Below are positions 1-7,351 of a stretch of DNA of 9,938 bases, in pieces (positions within the stretch are counted from its first letter, which is position 1; every line of letters begins with the position of its first letter). The notes beneath the pieces were generated by a model, which had not been told where the DNA came from, did no database searches, and saw only the letters and a list, made by a program, of their open reading frames with translations. The translations under genes and the position numbers were made by a program. The DNA is from Thioalkalivibrio sp. (lineage in GTDB: Bacteria > Pseudomonadota > Gammaproteobacteria > Ectothiorhodospirales > Ectothiorhodospiraceae): contig PWGH01000136.1 of NCBI GenBank assembly GCA_003555285.1, forward strand, positions 1-9,938. The letters are read 5' to 3'.

Positions 1-267
1 GGCACCCACCCACGAGCCATGGATGGCCATCTTCGAGCGCTCAGGGACGACTTGAGCGGGTCCGGACCGGGCACACCCCGCACGGCTCGGGCACCGACCC
101 CAGGGCCATGGATGGCCATCTTCGAGCGCTCAGGGACGACTTGAGCGTGTCCGGAACGGGCACACCCCGCACGGCTCGGGCACCCACCCACGAGCCATGG
201 ATGGCCATCTCCGAGCGCTCAGGGACGACTTGAGCGTGTCCGGAACGGGCGCACCCCGCACGGCTCG
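1..267. repeat. Three tandem copies of an 89-bp non-coding repeat
   Basis: Copies lie at 1-89, 90-178 and 179-267, each starting GGCACC and ending CGGCTCG, with an exact 89-base period. By eye, copies 1 and 2 differ at 6 positions, 2 and 3 at 6, and 1 and 3 at 4. Each unit contains the palindromes CCATGG, TGGCCA and GAGCGCTC, and an inverted pair CGCTCA/TGAGCG around a 9-base loop. The period is not a multiple of three, so the repeats cannot encode a periodic protein, and reverse-strand reading frames across them are artefacts. The first copy begins at base 1, so the array probably continues beyond the window. Function is unknown. Confidence 0.95.
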
Positions 268-470
268 GGCACGGCACCACGCGTGAATCGGCGCTTTGGG
301 CGAGGGCCTGGACCACGACCGGGTGCAGCCCGCACGGTTTTGGGGCATTTCTGGGCCGGCGGCGAGCGCTGTCGCGTTGCAGACGTTCCAATCGCGGCCA
401 AACTGGGTGATAATCCCCAGGTTCCCCCAGGTGGAATACCTCGCCTAAACCCAGGCCACGACACTGCCGA
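268..470. other. Gene-free DNA with a decayed partial repeat copy
   Basis: I see no convincing gene here. Positions 317-337 (GACCGGG..GCACGG) resemble the tail of the 89-bp unit but are about 15 bases out of register, so this looks like a degenerate partial copy. Positions 415-432 hold a short direct repeat, CCCCAGGT twice. The preceding AACTGGG (401-407) can pair imperfectly with the first of these, but no T-run follows. No LysR-type cbbR gene is visible on the reverse strand, although cbbR often lies divergent to cbbL. Confidence 0.6.
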
Positions 471-478
471 TCTCGATG

Positions 479-500
479 TATAGACGAAGATCTATCTATA
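479..500. promoter_or_regulatory. Inverted repeat TATAGA-N10-TCTATA, candidate CbbR operator
   Basis: TATAGA at 479-484 and TCTATA at 495-500 form an inverted repeat with a 10-base spacer inside the AT-rich island before cbbL. Its centre lies about 64 bases before the start site predicted from the promoter at 518-546. That is the usual place for a LysR-type regulator, and CbbR is the known regulator of many cbb operons. The match to the LysR T-N11-A box is not exact. Overlapping TATCTAT repeats (493-499 and 511-517) could create this symmetry by chance. Confidence 0.3.
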
Positions 501-517
501 TCATCTAATTTATCTAT

Positions 518-546
518 TTGCCATCGGCTATGGGTCTTTCTACTCT
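518..546 (+). promoter_or_regulatory. Candidate sigma-70 promoter of the cso operon
   Basis: TTGCCA at 518-523 (5 of 6 to the -35 consensus) is followed after 17 bases by TACTCT at 541-546 (4 of 6 to the -10 consensus). Transcription would start near 553, leaving a leader of about 46 bases before cbbL. The site lies in the most AT-rich part of the upstream region. It argues against any cbbL start at or before 553. Confidence 0.45.
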
Positions 547-598
547 CACCCGACTTCCGATCTCACCATCCGATTTCTACAAGCGCAGGAGACAATCA

Positions 599-2020
599 AT
601 GGCCGTCAAGAAATACGACGCGGGCGTGAAGGATTACCGGCATACCTACTGGACCCCGGAATACGTTCCGTTGGATTCCGACCTCCTGGCATGCTTCAAG
701 ATCACCCCGCAACCGGGCGTCGACCGTGAAGAAGCCGCCGCGGCCGTTGCCGCCGAATCGTCCACCGGGACCTGGACCACCGTCTGGACCGACCTGCTGA
801 CCGACATGGACTACTACAAGGGCCGCGCGTACTCGATCGAGGACGTGCCCGGCGACGACAGCGCCTTCTACGCGATGATCGCCTACCCGATCGACCTGTT
901 CGAAGAAGGCTCTATCGTCAACGTGTTCACCTCGCTGGTCGGCAACGTGTTCGGTTTCAAGGCCGTTCGTGCCCTGCGCCTGGAAGACGTCCGCTTTCCC
1001 CTGCACTACGTGAAGACCTGTAACGGACCGCCGCACGGCATCCAGGTCGAGCGCGACAAGATGAACAAGTACGGGCGTCCGCTGCTCGGCTGCACGATCA
1101 AGCCCAAGCTCGGCCTGTCGGCGAAGAACTACGGCCGCGCGGTGTACGAGTGCCTGCGTGGCGGCCTGGACTTCACCAAGGACGACGAGAACATCAACAG
1201 CCAGCCGTTCATGCGCTGGCGTGACCGCTTCCTGTTCGTCGCCGACGCGATCCACACCTCCGAGGCCCAGACCGGCGAGCGCAAGGGACACTACCTGAAC
1301 GTGACCGCACCCTCCCCCGAGGAGATGTACGAGCGCGCCGAGTACGCCAAAGAACTCAACATGCCGATCATCATGCACGACTACCTGACCGGTGGTCTGA
1401 CCGCGAACACCGGGCTGGCGCGCTGGTGCCGCAAGAACGGCGTGATGCTCCACGTCCACCGTGCGATGCACGCCGTGCTCGACCGCAGCCCGACCCACGG
1501 GATTCACTTCCGCGTGCTGGCGAAGGCGCTGCGCCTGTCCGGCGGCGACCACCTGCACACCGGTACCGTGGTCGGTAAGCTCGAAGGCGACCGCGAGGCG
1601 ACGCTGGGCTGGATCGACCTGCTCCGCGAATCGTTCATTCCCGAAGACCGCAGCCGCGGCATCTTCTTCGACCAGGACTGGGGCTCGATGCCGGGCGTCT
1701 TCGCCGTGGCCTCCGGCGGTATCCACGTGTGGCACATGCCGGCGCTGGTCAACATCTTCGGCGACGACTCGGTGCTGCAGTTCGGTGGCGGCACACTCGG
1801 TCACCCCTGGGGCAACGCCGCGGGCGCCGCAGCGAACCGTGTGGCCCTCGAAGCCTGTGTGGCAGCGCGCAACTCCGGGCGCGAACTGGAACGCGAAGGC
1901 AAGGAAATCCTTACCGAAGCGGCCCGGCACAGCCCCGAACTGAAGGTCGCCATGGAAACATGGAAAGAGATCAAGTTCGAATTCGACACCGTCGACAAGC
2001 TCGACGTCCAGAACCGCTGA
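599..2020 (+). CDS. cbbL: RubisCO large subunit, form IA (carboxysomal)
   Basis: Carboxylates ribulose-1,5-bisphosphate in the Calvin cycle and is the main cargo of the alpha-carboxysome as CbbL8S8. The protein has 473 residues, the usual form IA length. Active-site residues are all present with a constant offset of 7 from spinach numbering: carbamylated Lys194 with Asp196 and Glu197 (DFTKDDE), Lys168 and Lys170 (TIKPK), His287, His320, loop-6 Lys327 (VGKLEG), and Glu53/Thr58/Trp59 from the N-domain. The ATG at 599 is chosen because the protein then begins [11 protein letters not shown] as in the family and has AGGAG (587-591) seven bases upstream. The in-frame extension back to 518 falls in the leader. 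It heads the operon and is followed 42 bases later by cbbS. Confidence 0.98.
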   Translation: MAVKKYDAGVKDYRHTYWTPEYVPLDSDLLACFKITPQPGVDREEAAAAVAAESSTGTWTTVWTDLLTDMDYYKGRAYSIEDVPGDDSAFYAMIAYPIDLFEEGSIVNVFTSLVGNVFGFKAVRALRLEDVRFPLHYVKTCNGPPHGIQVERDKMNKYGRPLLGCTIKPKLGLSAKNYGRAVYECLRGGLDFTKDDENINSQPFMRWRDRFLFVADAIHTSEAQTGERKGHYLNVTAPSPEEMYERAEYAKELNMPIIMHDYLTGGLTANTGLARWCRKNGVMLHVHRAMHAVLDRSPTHGIHFRVLAKALRLSGGDHLHTGTVVGKLEGDREATLGWIDLLRESFIPEDRSRGIFFDQDWGSMPGVFAVASGGIHVWHMPALVNIFGDDSVLQFGGGTLGHPWGNAAGAAANRVALEACVAARNSGRELEREGKEILTEAARHSPELKVAMETWKEIKFEFDTVDKLDVQNR

Positions 2021-2062
2021 TCCGCCACACCGGCCAAGTCAAGACTATCAGGAGCCAGAACC

Positions 2063-2395
2063 ATGTCTGATGTTCAGGATTACAAACAAGCCATCAAGTT
2101 CGAGACCTTCTCGTACCTGCCCCCGATGACTGCCGACCAGACGCGCCGGCAGATCGAGTACATCGTGGCCCAGGGCTGGAACCCGGCGGTGGAGCATGTC
2201 GAGCCCGCGCGCTCGTTCAACCACTACTGGTTCATGTGGAAGCTGCCGTTCTTCGGCGAGCAGAACGTCGATGCCATCCTCAACGAGATCGAGGCGTGCC
2301 GCCGCGAACACCCCGGGCACCACGTGCGGTTGATCGGCTACGACAACTACACCCAGAGTCAGGGTACGGCCTTCGTGGTGGTTCGCGGGGCCTGA
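2063..2395 (+). CDS. cbbS: RubisCO small subunit, form IA
   Basis: Caps the CbbL octamer at both ends to form the L8S8 holoenzyme. With CbbL it forms the surface groove that binds CsoS2 N-terminal repeats in the Halothiobacillus system (established knowledge). The 110-residue product has the small-subunit core, with TFSYLPPM near residue 13, the [12 protein letters not shown] helix, and the [11 protein letters not shown] strand around residues 54-64. It ends shortly after the YDNYTQSQG segment. The length fits the short form IA type. AGGAG at 2050-2054 lies eight bases before the ATG, a strong site like that of cbbL and consistent with matched synthesis. A perfect hairpin follows the gene before csoS2. 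Confidence 0.98.
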   Translation: MSDVQDYKQAIKFETFSYLPPMTADQTRRQIEYIVAQGWNPAVEHVEPARSFNHYWFMWKLPFFGEQNVDAILNEIEACRREHPGHHVRLIGYDNYTQSQGTAFVVVRGA

Positions 2396-2407
2396 GGGAC
2401 CAAGGGT

Positions 2408-2429
2408 CGCCGGACGGTTCCGTCCGGCG
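2408..2429 (+). promoter_or_regulatory. Perfect hairpin between cbbS and csoS2
   Basis: CGCCGGACGG (2408-2417) and CCGTCCGGCG (2420-2429) are perfect reverse complements separated by two bases. In RNA this would fold as an 8-bp or longer GC-rich stem. No T-run follows, so it is not a standard intrinsic terminator. It begins 12 bases after the cbbS stop and ends 26 bases before csoS2. It could stabilise the 3' end of a processed cbbLS message or attenuate downstream transcription, which would suit the large excess of RubisCO over shell proteins. The role is inferred. Confidence 0.75.
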
Positions 2430-2455
2430 TGCAGAGACGAGCATGAGGAGGCACC

Positions 2456-5206
2456 ATGCCTGAACAGACTGCAACAAACGCGGCCAGGGGACGTGCGGCC
2501 GCCAAGGCGCGGCGACAGGCGGTTACCCAGAACGGCGGGGCCGCATCGACCCCGTACCGGGCGGGTGGACGACCCACCAAGGCACAGCCGGCGGCAGCGT
2601 CGGCTGGGCCATCGGGCCTGAGCGGAAGAGAACTCGCTCGCGCACGACGGGCCGCCATGACCAATAGCGGAAAGAACGCTGTCGCCACGGCGCCATCGGC
2701 CGCCCCATCCACACCGCCTCCCGCGGCAGCACCGGGGCCTGCCCCGGTTACCGCGGCCCCGGTTGCGGCGACACCGGCTGCCAACGTACCGGCAGCCGTG
2801 CTGCGTGTGGAGACTCCGGCCGATCTGGCGGGCCTGAGCGGACGCGAGCTGGCTCGTGCCCGTCGGGCCCTGCTGGCTCGTGGCGGCAAGCTCGCGCCGG
2901 CGAAGGGCTCCGTCTCTGCATCCAAACCCCGTACGCGACCCAAAGCACCATCGACTCCGGTCGTGGCGCCAGCCGCGGCCGCAACGGAAACGCCGTCCGC
3001 GTCGGCATCCACCGCGGATGACGCGAACAGCGACGAACTCGATCAGTTGTGCGAGATCGCACAAAGCAATCCCTCGGCCTTGGGACCCGACGCCAACAGC
3101 GTCCGGCAGTGGTGCCGCGAACGCCGTCAGGCGCTGTCGACCCGCGGCAAGAAGGCCCTGCCCCGGGTGGGCCAGGCAGCCACCCGGGCCCCCGGCTCCG
3201 GACGCCGTAACGGCACCAGTGGCCTGCAAGGTCGTGATGCCGCGCTGGCGCACCGTGCGCAGCAATGCCGCAATGGCCGCGGCAACAGCCCGGCGTGCCG
3301 CCCCACCGGGCGGCAACGACCGAATGCCAGCGATGCACCCGCCAAGGTGGAAACCGGCACGACCCTTTCGGGGGGATCCGTTTCCGGCACGCAGGTCGAG
3401 CGCAAGGAACGAGTGACCGGGAACGAGCCCGGCACCTGCCGGACCGTCACCGGAACCGAATACGTCGGTGCCGAACAATTCGATCGCTTCTGCGAAACGC
3501 GTCCCAAGCCGGGGGTCCCCAAGGTGGGCAGCAGCATCACCAGCGGGGGACGCTCCCTCACCGGCACGGAAATCGGCCGCTCACGTGCGGTCACCGGTGA
3601 CGAAGCCGGCGACTGCCGATCGGTCACTGGGACCGAATACCTGGGCAGCGAACGCTTCGATGAATTCTGCGAAACCAAGGGGCTGCAACAACAGCCCGCC
3701 AAGGTCGCAATGGGCACCACGGAACGCCTGGGTCTGACGATCAGTGGTGCCGACAACGCGCGCACCGGTGCGGTCACGGGTCAGGAAGCCGGCAGCGGAC
3801 GGGCCATCACTGGCTCGCAGTACTCCGATGGCGGTGCCGCGCGTGCGACCATCAACGGACCCGCCAAGGTCGCACTGACCCATACCATCGCCGGACGTCC
3901 GGTGTCCGGTACGGAAGTCGGCCGGTCAGTCCAGGTGACCGGCGATGAGGCCGGCTCCTGCCGCCAGATCTCGGGCACGGAATACTTGTCGAACGAGCAG
4001 TTCACGACGATCTGCGACACCCGCCCCGCCGCCCCGCCCGCCAAGGTGGGCGTGGATGAAAGCCGTCAAGGCCAACGGATCACCGGAAACCTGGTCGACC
4101 GTTCCGAGCGCGTGACCGGTAACGAGCCGGGCTCGTGTCAGAAGGTGACCGGTTCCCAGTACGGTCGCTCGACGCTGTGCGGCGGCGGACCGGAGAAGGT
4201 CCAGCGCCAGCAAACCCTCGCCGGCCGCGCGCTGACGGGTAGCCGGGTCGATCATGGCCCAAAAATGACCGGTGACGAGCAAGGTGGGTGCAAGCCCGTC
4301 ACCGGGACCGAATATTACGGTCGGGAGCAGTACGATGCGTACTGCGAAAGCACCCCCATGCCTGCCGCGGCGAAGGTCGGCATCAGTGAAAGCCAACGCG
4401 GTCTCCCGGTGTCGGGAACCCCGATGGGTCGCTCCGGCAACGTGACCGGGGCCGAACCTGGCAGCGGGCTCGCGATCAGCGGCACGCCCTACAGTGGACG
4501 CGAGCAACTCACGGCAGCGCCATCGGCGCCGCCGATGCCGGACCTCGTGCGGCGCGAACCGCCGCGCGGTTCCACGCGCTACCAGGCACCAACCGGGCAA
4601 CCCTTGCCGCAGCCGGAACCGGCTCCGCAGGCGCCCGTTGCGACCCCCGCTGACTTCAGCATCGTCAGCCCGGCCCGCTATGCGCAGGAAAAGCGCGAGC
4701 GGATCACCGGCACCGCCTATGCGGGTGGCGGTCGCATCACCGGTCCGGTGAACATGGCCGCGGGCCTTGTTTCCGGCACACCGGAGTTTCGCTACCGCGA
4801 TGAAGAGGCCGAACACGGACCCGCGGTCGCCATGCAACCGCGGCCCGAGCGTGGCCCGCAGCGCGGACACGGACGTGCGCAGGAACGCCGTCCCGAGCCG
4901 ATGCTGCCGCAAGCCGCCGAGGCCGAAGCCGAGATCGTTTCCCGCGTCACAGGGGATGGCCACGCCGCGAGCAAACGGATCACCGGCGATGACTGGGCAC
5001 GAGGCAATCTCGTCACCGGTACCGAAGGTCACTGGGCGGGGCGCAACCCCACCCAACGCGGCACCAACCGCGGTATGGCCGTGGGCGCACGGGTGAACAA
5101 GGAGATCGAACGTCCGGCTCCGGCGCCGGCAACCAACATCACCGGTAGCAGCGGCAACCATGGCGCAGGTGCCATGATTACCGTGTCCGGTGGGGCGCGG
5201 GGCTGA
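2456..5206 (+). CDS. csoS2: CsoS2, disordered carboxysome assembly scaffold
   Basis: A 916-residue intrinsically disordered protein that nucleates the alpha-carboxysome by linking RubisCO to the shell. The N-terminal domain (1 to about 295) carries basic RubisCO-binding repeats near residues 8-31, 54-77, 126-149 and 214-240, two containing GRELARARRA, and a weaker fifth near 256-277. The middle region (about 296-690) has seven repeats of about 55 residues built on VTG..EXG.C..VTGTEY. Five carry a Cys pair (328/346, 387/405, 502/520, 561/575, 612/630); the third and seventh have none. The C-terminal region has ITG/VTG repeats (about 749-783 and 830-869) and ends in the conserved shell-anchoring peptide (from NITG at 894). 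AGGAGG at 2446-2451 precedes the ATG. A -1 frameshift signal in the sixth repeat predicts a short isoform, as known in Halothiobacillus neapolitanus. Confidence 0.97.
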   Translation: MPEQTATNAARGRAAAKARRQAVTQNGGAASTPYRAGGRPTKAQPAAASAGPSGLSGRELARARRAAMTNSGKNAVATAPSAAPSTPPPAAAPGPAPVTAAPVAATPAANVPAAVLRVETPADLAGLSGRELARARRALLARGGKLAPAKGSVSASKPRTRPKAPSTPVVAPAAAATETPSASASTADDANSDELDQLCEIAQSNPSALGPDANSVRQWCRERRQALSTRGKKALPRVGQAATRAPGSGRRNGTSGLQGRDAALAHRAQQCRNGRGNSPACRPTGRQRPNASDAPAKVETGTTLSGGSVSGTQVERKERVTGNEPGTCRTVTGTEYVGAEQFDRFCETRPKPGVPKVGSSITSGGRSLTGTEIGRSRAVTGDEAGDCRSVTGTEYLGSERFDEFCETKGLQQQPAKVAMGTTERLGLTISGADNARTGAVTGQEAGSGRAITGSQYSDGGAARATINGPAKVALTHTIAGRPVSGTEVGRSVQVTGDEAGSCRQISGTEYLSNEQFTTICDTRPAAPPAKVGVDESRQGQRITGNLVDRSERVTGNEPGSCQKVTGSQYGRSTLCGGGPEKVQRQQTLAGRALTGSRVDHGPKMTGDEQGGCKPVTGTEYYGREQYDAYCESTPMPAAAKVGISESQRGLPVSGTPMGRSGNVTGAEPGSGLAISGTPYSGREQLTAAPSAPPMPDLVRREPPRGSTRYQAPTGQPLPQPEPAPQAPVATPADFSIVSPARYAQEKRERITGTAYAGGGRITGPVNMAAGLVSGTPEFRYRDEEAEHGPAVAMQPRPERGPQRGHGRAQERRPEPMLPQAAEAEAEIVSRVTGDGHAASKRITGDDWARGNLVTGTEGHWAGRNPTQRGTNRGMAVGARVNKEIERPAPAPATNITGSSGNHGAGAMITVSGGARG
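4258..4322 (+). promoter_or_regulatory. Probable programmed -1 ribosomal frameshift signal in csoS2
   Basis: The heptamer C CCA AAA (4258-4264) fits X XXY YYZ in the csoS2 reading frame (codons GGC CCA AAA, residues 601-603). Four bases later a perfect 9-bp stem can form, CCGGTGACG (4269-4277) with CGTCACCGG (4297-4305), closing a 19-base loop. A second small hairpin follows (GACCG 4306-4310 with CGGTC 4318-4322). After a -1 slip the ribosome reads AAT GAC CGG and stops at TGA 4273-4275. That gives a protein of 606 residues lacking the C-terminal anchor. H. neapolitanus csoS2 is known to make CsoS2A and CsoS2B by this mechanism. Part of the stem comes from repeated coding sequence. Confidence 0.8.
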
Positions 5207-5217
5207 GGCGCGTTGCG

Positions 5218-6864
5218 ATGAATACCCGTAACGCCTATGCCCTGCGGGCCGCTCGGGCCGCCGCCAAGCGCAGCGCCCGAACGGGCTCGGCGGCTGGCAA
5301 TCTGTCGGCACCACCACGCCCGACGTCGGTGGCCGCACAACGCCCGTTCGCCGGCGCAACCGACTCCGGTTTGAACCACGCCGTGTCGAACCCTTCGGGG
5401 TCGCACGACGTCGGGCCGAACTCCACCGGCACCGCCGGTGGTCCGTCCCGGGTGCTCCCTGCGGACCGCCATCCCTTGGCGGATCTGGCCGCCAACGCGC
5501 GGCTGGCCCACTGTGAGGAGACCGTGAACGGTCGCTTTGGCGCCATCCTCCCGGTATTGAAGACCCTTTCAAGCCTGGCGCGTGACGAACACTTTTCTGC
5601 CAAGGCCCAAGCCATTGCCGAGGAGCGGCTGGGTTACCCGCTGCCGGCGGCGACGCTCGAGGCCTCCTGGCTGGTCGGTCTCGATCTGCAGAAACTGTAT
5701 GCCCATTGCGTGTTCGCGGCGCTGAACGCCGCGGTCGCCCAGTTTGCCGAGGATCTGCGCACGCACGTCGAGTCCGTGCAGGACACGCGCAACTTCTTCC
5801 TGGACTGCGGCTTTCACGCCGTGGACATCAGCCCCTGCTCCGACGGGCGGCTGAAGGGCCTGTCGCGGTACATCCTGCGCCTGCCGCTGACGTCGTTCAC
5901 CCGACGCACGGCCCATGCCGGCGCGCTGTTCGACGTCGAGGACGACGTTCGCCATTGGGAATCCACCGAGTTGCGCCGCTACCGCGAGGGCGTGCCGACG
6001 ACCACCGATGCCGGCACTCGCTACCTGAAGGTCGCGGTGTACCACTTGAGTTCCTCCGACCCGACCCACCTGGGTTGCGCGGCGCACGGCAGCAGCGATC
6101 AGCGGGCGACCGAGGCCGCGCTGGAGCGCCTGAACGAATTCCGGGAATCGATCGAGAACGCCTTCTGTTGCGGCGCCAGTACCGACCTGCTGCTGATCGG
6201 CGTCGATACCGACAACGATTCGATCCGGGTGCACATTCCGGATGCCGAGGGCGACCTGTCGATCCACCGCTTCGTAGACAATGCCGCACTGCATGCGGCA
6301 ACCGCCGGCATGCATGCGGATCAGGCCTGTCTGGCCATCTACGAGGCCATCCGCGTTGCCGGCCAGACCACCCCGTGGGGCCAGGGTCGCGGCGAACCGC
6401 ATGACGGCATGCGCCGACTGGTCGCCAATCTGCTGATCAACAACCTGTCCCAGATCGACTACGTGAACGAATTGCATGACGGGCGCTATGCCGACCTCGG
6501 CCACGCCGAACGCTACATCAGCGTCGGCGACGGCTTCGAAGAGGTGCAGATGCGCAACATCGCGTACTACGCGCACCTGCACACCCTCGAGGAAGGCCAC
6601 GCCGACATGGACGTGGGCATCAAGATTTTCACTGGCCTGAATGTCCGCCACGGCCTGCCGATTCCGATCGCCGTGCATTACCGTTACGACGCCCGCGTGC
6701 CGGGTGCTCGGGAACGCGCCGCGGCCCGGGCCCTGCGCGTGCGTGCGGCCATCCGTGCGCGTTACCCCGAACTGGATGCCCGGGGACAGCTGGTCTTCCA
6801 GCTGTCGGTGCAGGATCGCCCCGCGGGCAGCGCACTCGAGCTTCTGGAAGGAGGCCTGTCATGA
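5218..6864 (+). CDS. csoSCA: CsoSCA, carboxysomal beta-class carbonic anhydrase
   Basis: Zinc enzyme inside the shell that dehydrates bicarbonate to CO2 for RubisCO; formerly CsoS3. The product has 548 residues. Zinc ligands align with H. neapolitanus Cys173/His242/Cys253 at a constant offset of 34: Cys207 (SPCSDGR), His276 (VYH) and Cys287 (HLGC). The Asp209/Arg211 dyad is also present. The first 95 residues or so are low-complexity and look disordered, with a basic stretch (about 6-27) like the CsoS2 N-repeats. The equivalent region of the H. neapolitanus enzyme binds RubisCO. The C-terminal domain (from about 390) matches the degenerate, non-catalytic half in the family. The ATG is 11 bases after the csoS2 stop, with GAGG (5205-5208) overlapping that stop, a modest site fitting low expression. 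The gene overlaps csoS4A by 4 bases. Confidence 0.96.
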   Translation: MNTRNAYALRAARAAAKRSARTGSAAGNLSAPPRPTSVAAQRPFAGATDSGLNHAVSNPSGSHDVGPNSTGTAGGPSRVLPADRHPLADLAANARLAHCEETVNGRFGAILPVLKTLSSLARDEHFSAKAQAIAEERLGYPLPAATLEASWLVGLDLQKLYAHCVFAALNAAVAQFAEDLRTHVESVQDTRNFFLDCGFHAVDISPCSDGRLKGLSRYILRLPLTSFTRRTAHAGALFDVEDDVRHWESTELRRYREGVPTTTDAGTRYLKVAVYHLSSSDPTHLGCAAHGSSDQRATEAALERLNEFRESIENAFCCGASTDLLLIGVDTDNDSIRVHIPDAEGDLSIHRFVDNAALHAATAGMHADQACLAIYEAIRVAGQTTPWGQGRGEPHDGMRRLVANLLINNLSQIDYVNELHDGRYADLGHAERYISVGDGFEEVQMRNIAYYAHLHTLEEGHADMDVGIKIFTGLNVRHGLPIPIAVHYRYDARVPGARERAAARALRVRAAIRARYPELDARGQLVFQLSVQDRPAGSALELLEGGLS

Positions 6865-7112
6865 AGATCCTGCAAGTCGAAAAGACCCTGGTCTCGACCA
6901 ACCGCATCGCCACGCTGGGCCACCGTCCGCTGCTGGTGGTGCGCGAAAAGGAAGGCGGGGCGCGCCAGGTCGCGGTGGATGCGATCGGCTGCATCCCCGG
7001 CGACTGGGTGATCTGTGTGGGTTCGTCGGCAGCGCGTGAGGCGGCCGGCAGCAAGGAATACCCCTCCGATCTGACCATCGTCGGCATCATCGATCATTGG
7101 GCGGGCGAGTGA
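6861..7112 (+). CDS. csoS4A: CsoS4A, pentameric shell vertex protein
   Basis: An 83-residue member of the CcmL/EutN (BMV) family. Pentamers of these proteins cap the 12 vertices of the icosahedral shell and keep it tight to CO2. Family signs are the start MKILQVEKTLVST, the GCIPGDWVICVGSSAAR segment (residues 43-59) and the C-terminal SDLTIVGIIDHW. The ATG overlaps the csoSCA stop in an ATGA, so translation is probably coupled. A full AGGAGG (6849-6854) also lies six bases upstream, stronger than expected for so scarce a protein. The next gene, csoS4B, is a paralogue starting one base after this stop. Confidence 0.96.
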   Translation: MKILQVEKTLVSTNRIATLGHRPLLVVREKEGGARQVAVDAIGCIPGDWVICVGSSAAREAAGSKEYPSDLTIVGIIDHWAGE

Positions 7113-7351
7113 CATGGAGATCATGCAGGTGCGATCCGACCTGGTGGCCACCCAGCGCATCCCCGGCCTGAAGAACACCTCCCTGCGTGTGCTGGTGGAC
7201 GCGAAGGGAGCCCTGAGTGTGGCCTGTGACCCGGTGGGCGTACCGCCGGGCAAGTGGGTCTTCACCGTGAGCGGCTCCGCCGCCCGGTACGCGATTGGCG
7301 ATGCCTCGATCCTGACGGATCTGACCATCGCCGGCATCATCGATCATTGGG
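7068..7351 (+). repeat. 34-bp near-identical block at the 3' ends of csoS4A and csoS4B
   Basis: Bases 7068-7101 and 7318-7351 (GATCTGACCATCG... to ...CATTGGG) differ at one position only (7081 T, 7331 C). The block encodes SDLTIVGIIDHWA in csoS4A and TDLTIAGIIDHWD in csoS4B. Identity at silent positions here is higher than in the rest of the pair. Confidence 0.8.

Noticed and set aside
1..267. CRISPR array
   Set aside because: Repeats are 89 bp and directly adjacent, with no unique spacers of regular length between short repeats.
41..391. Reverse-strand 116-residue frame through the upstream repeats
   Set aside because: The 89-base period shifts frame at each copy, so the repeated DNA gives different peptides; no family match recognised.
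283..483. Plus-strand 66-codon frame before the promoter
   Set aside because: No Shine-Dalgarno site or recognisable protein features, and it spans the decayed repeat; probably chance.
518..598. Extended N-terminus for CbbL starting at 518
   Set aside because: It would overlap the predicted promoter, has no ribosome site, and adds 27 residues absent from the family.
596..1930. Long reverse-strand open frame (444 codons) opposite cbbL
   Set aside because: cbbL on the plus strand is certain by active-site residues. The antisense frame follows from high GC at third positions and has no recognisable motif.
2048..3478. 476-codon reverse frame opposite cbbS and csoS2
   Set aside because: Low-complexity Gly/Arg-rich product overlapping two confident genes; an antisense shadow.
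3926..5572. 548-codon reverse frame opposite csoS2 and csoSCA
   Set aside because: It mirrors the csoS2 coding repeats and crosses a confident gene boundary, with no start context or family features.
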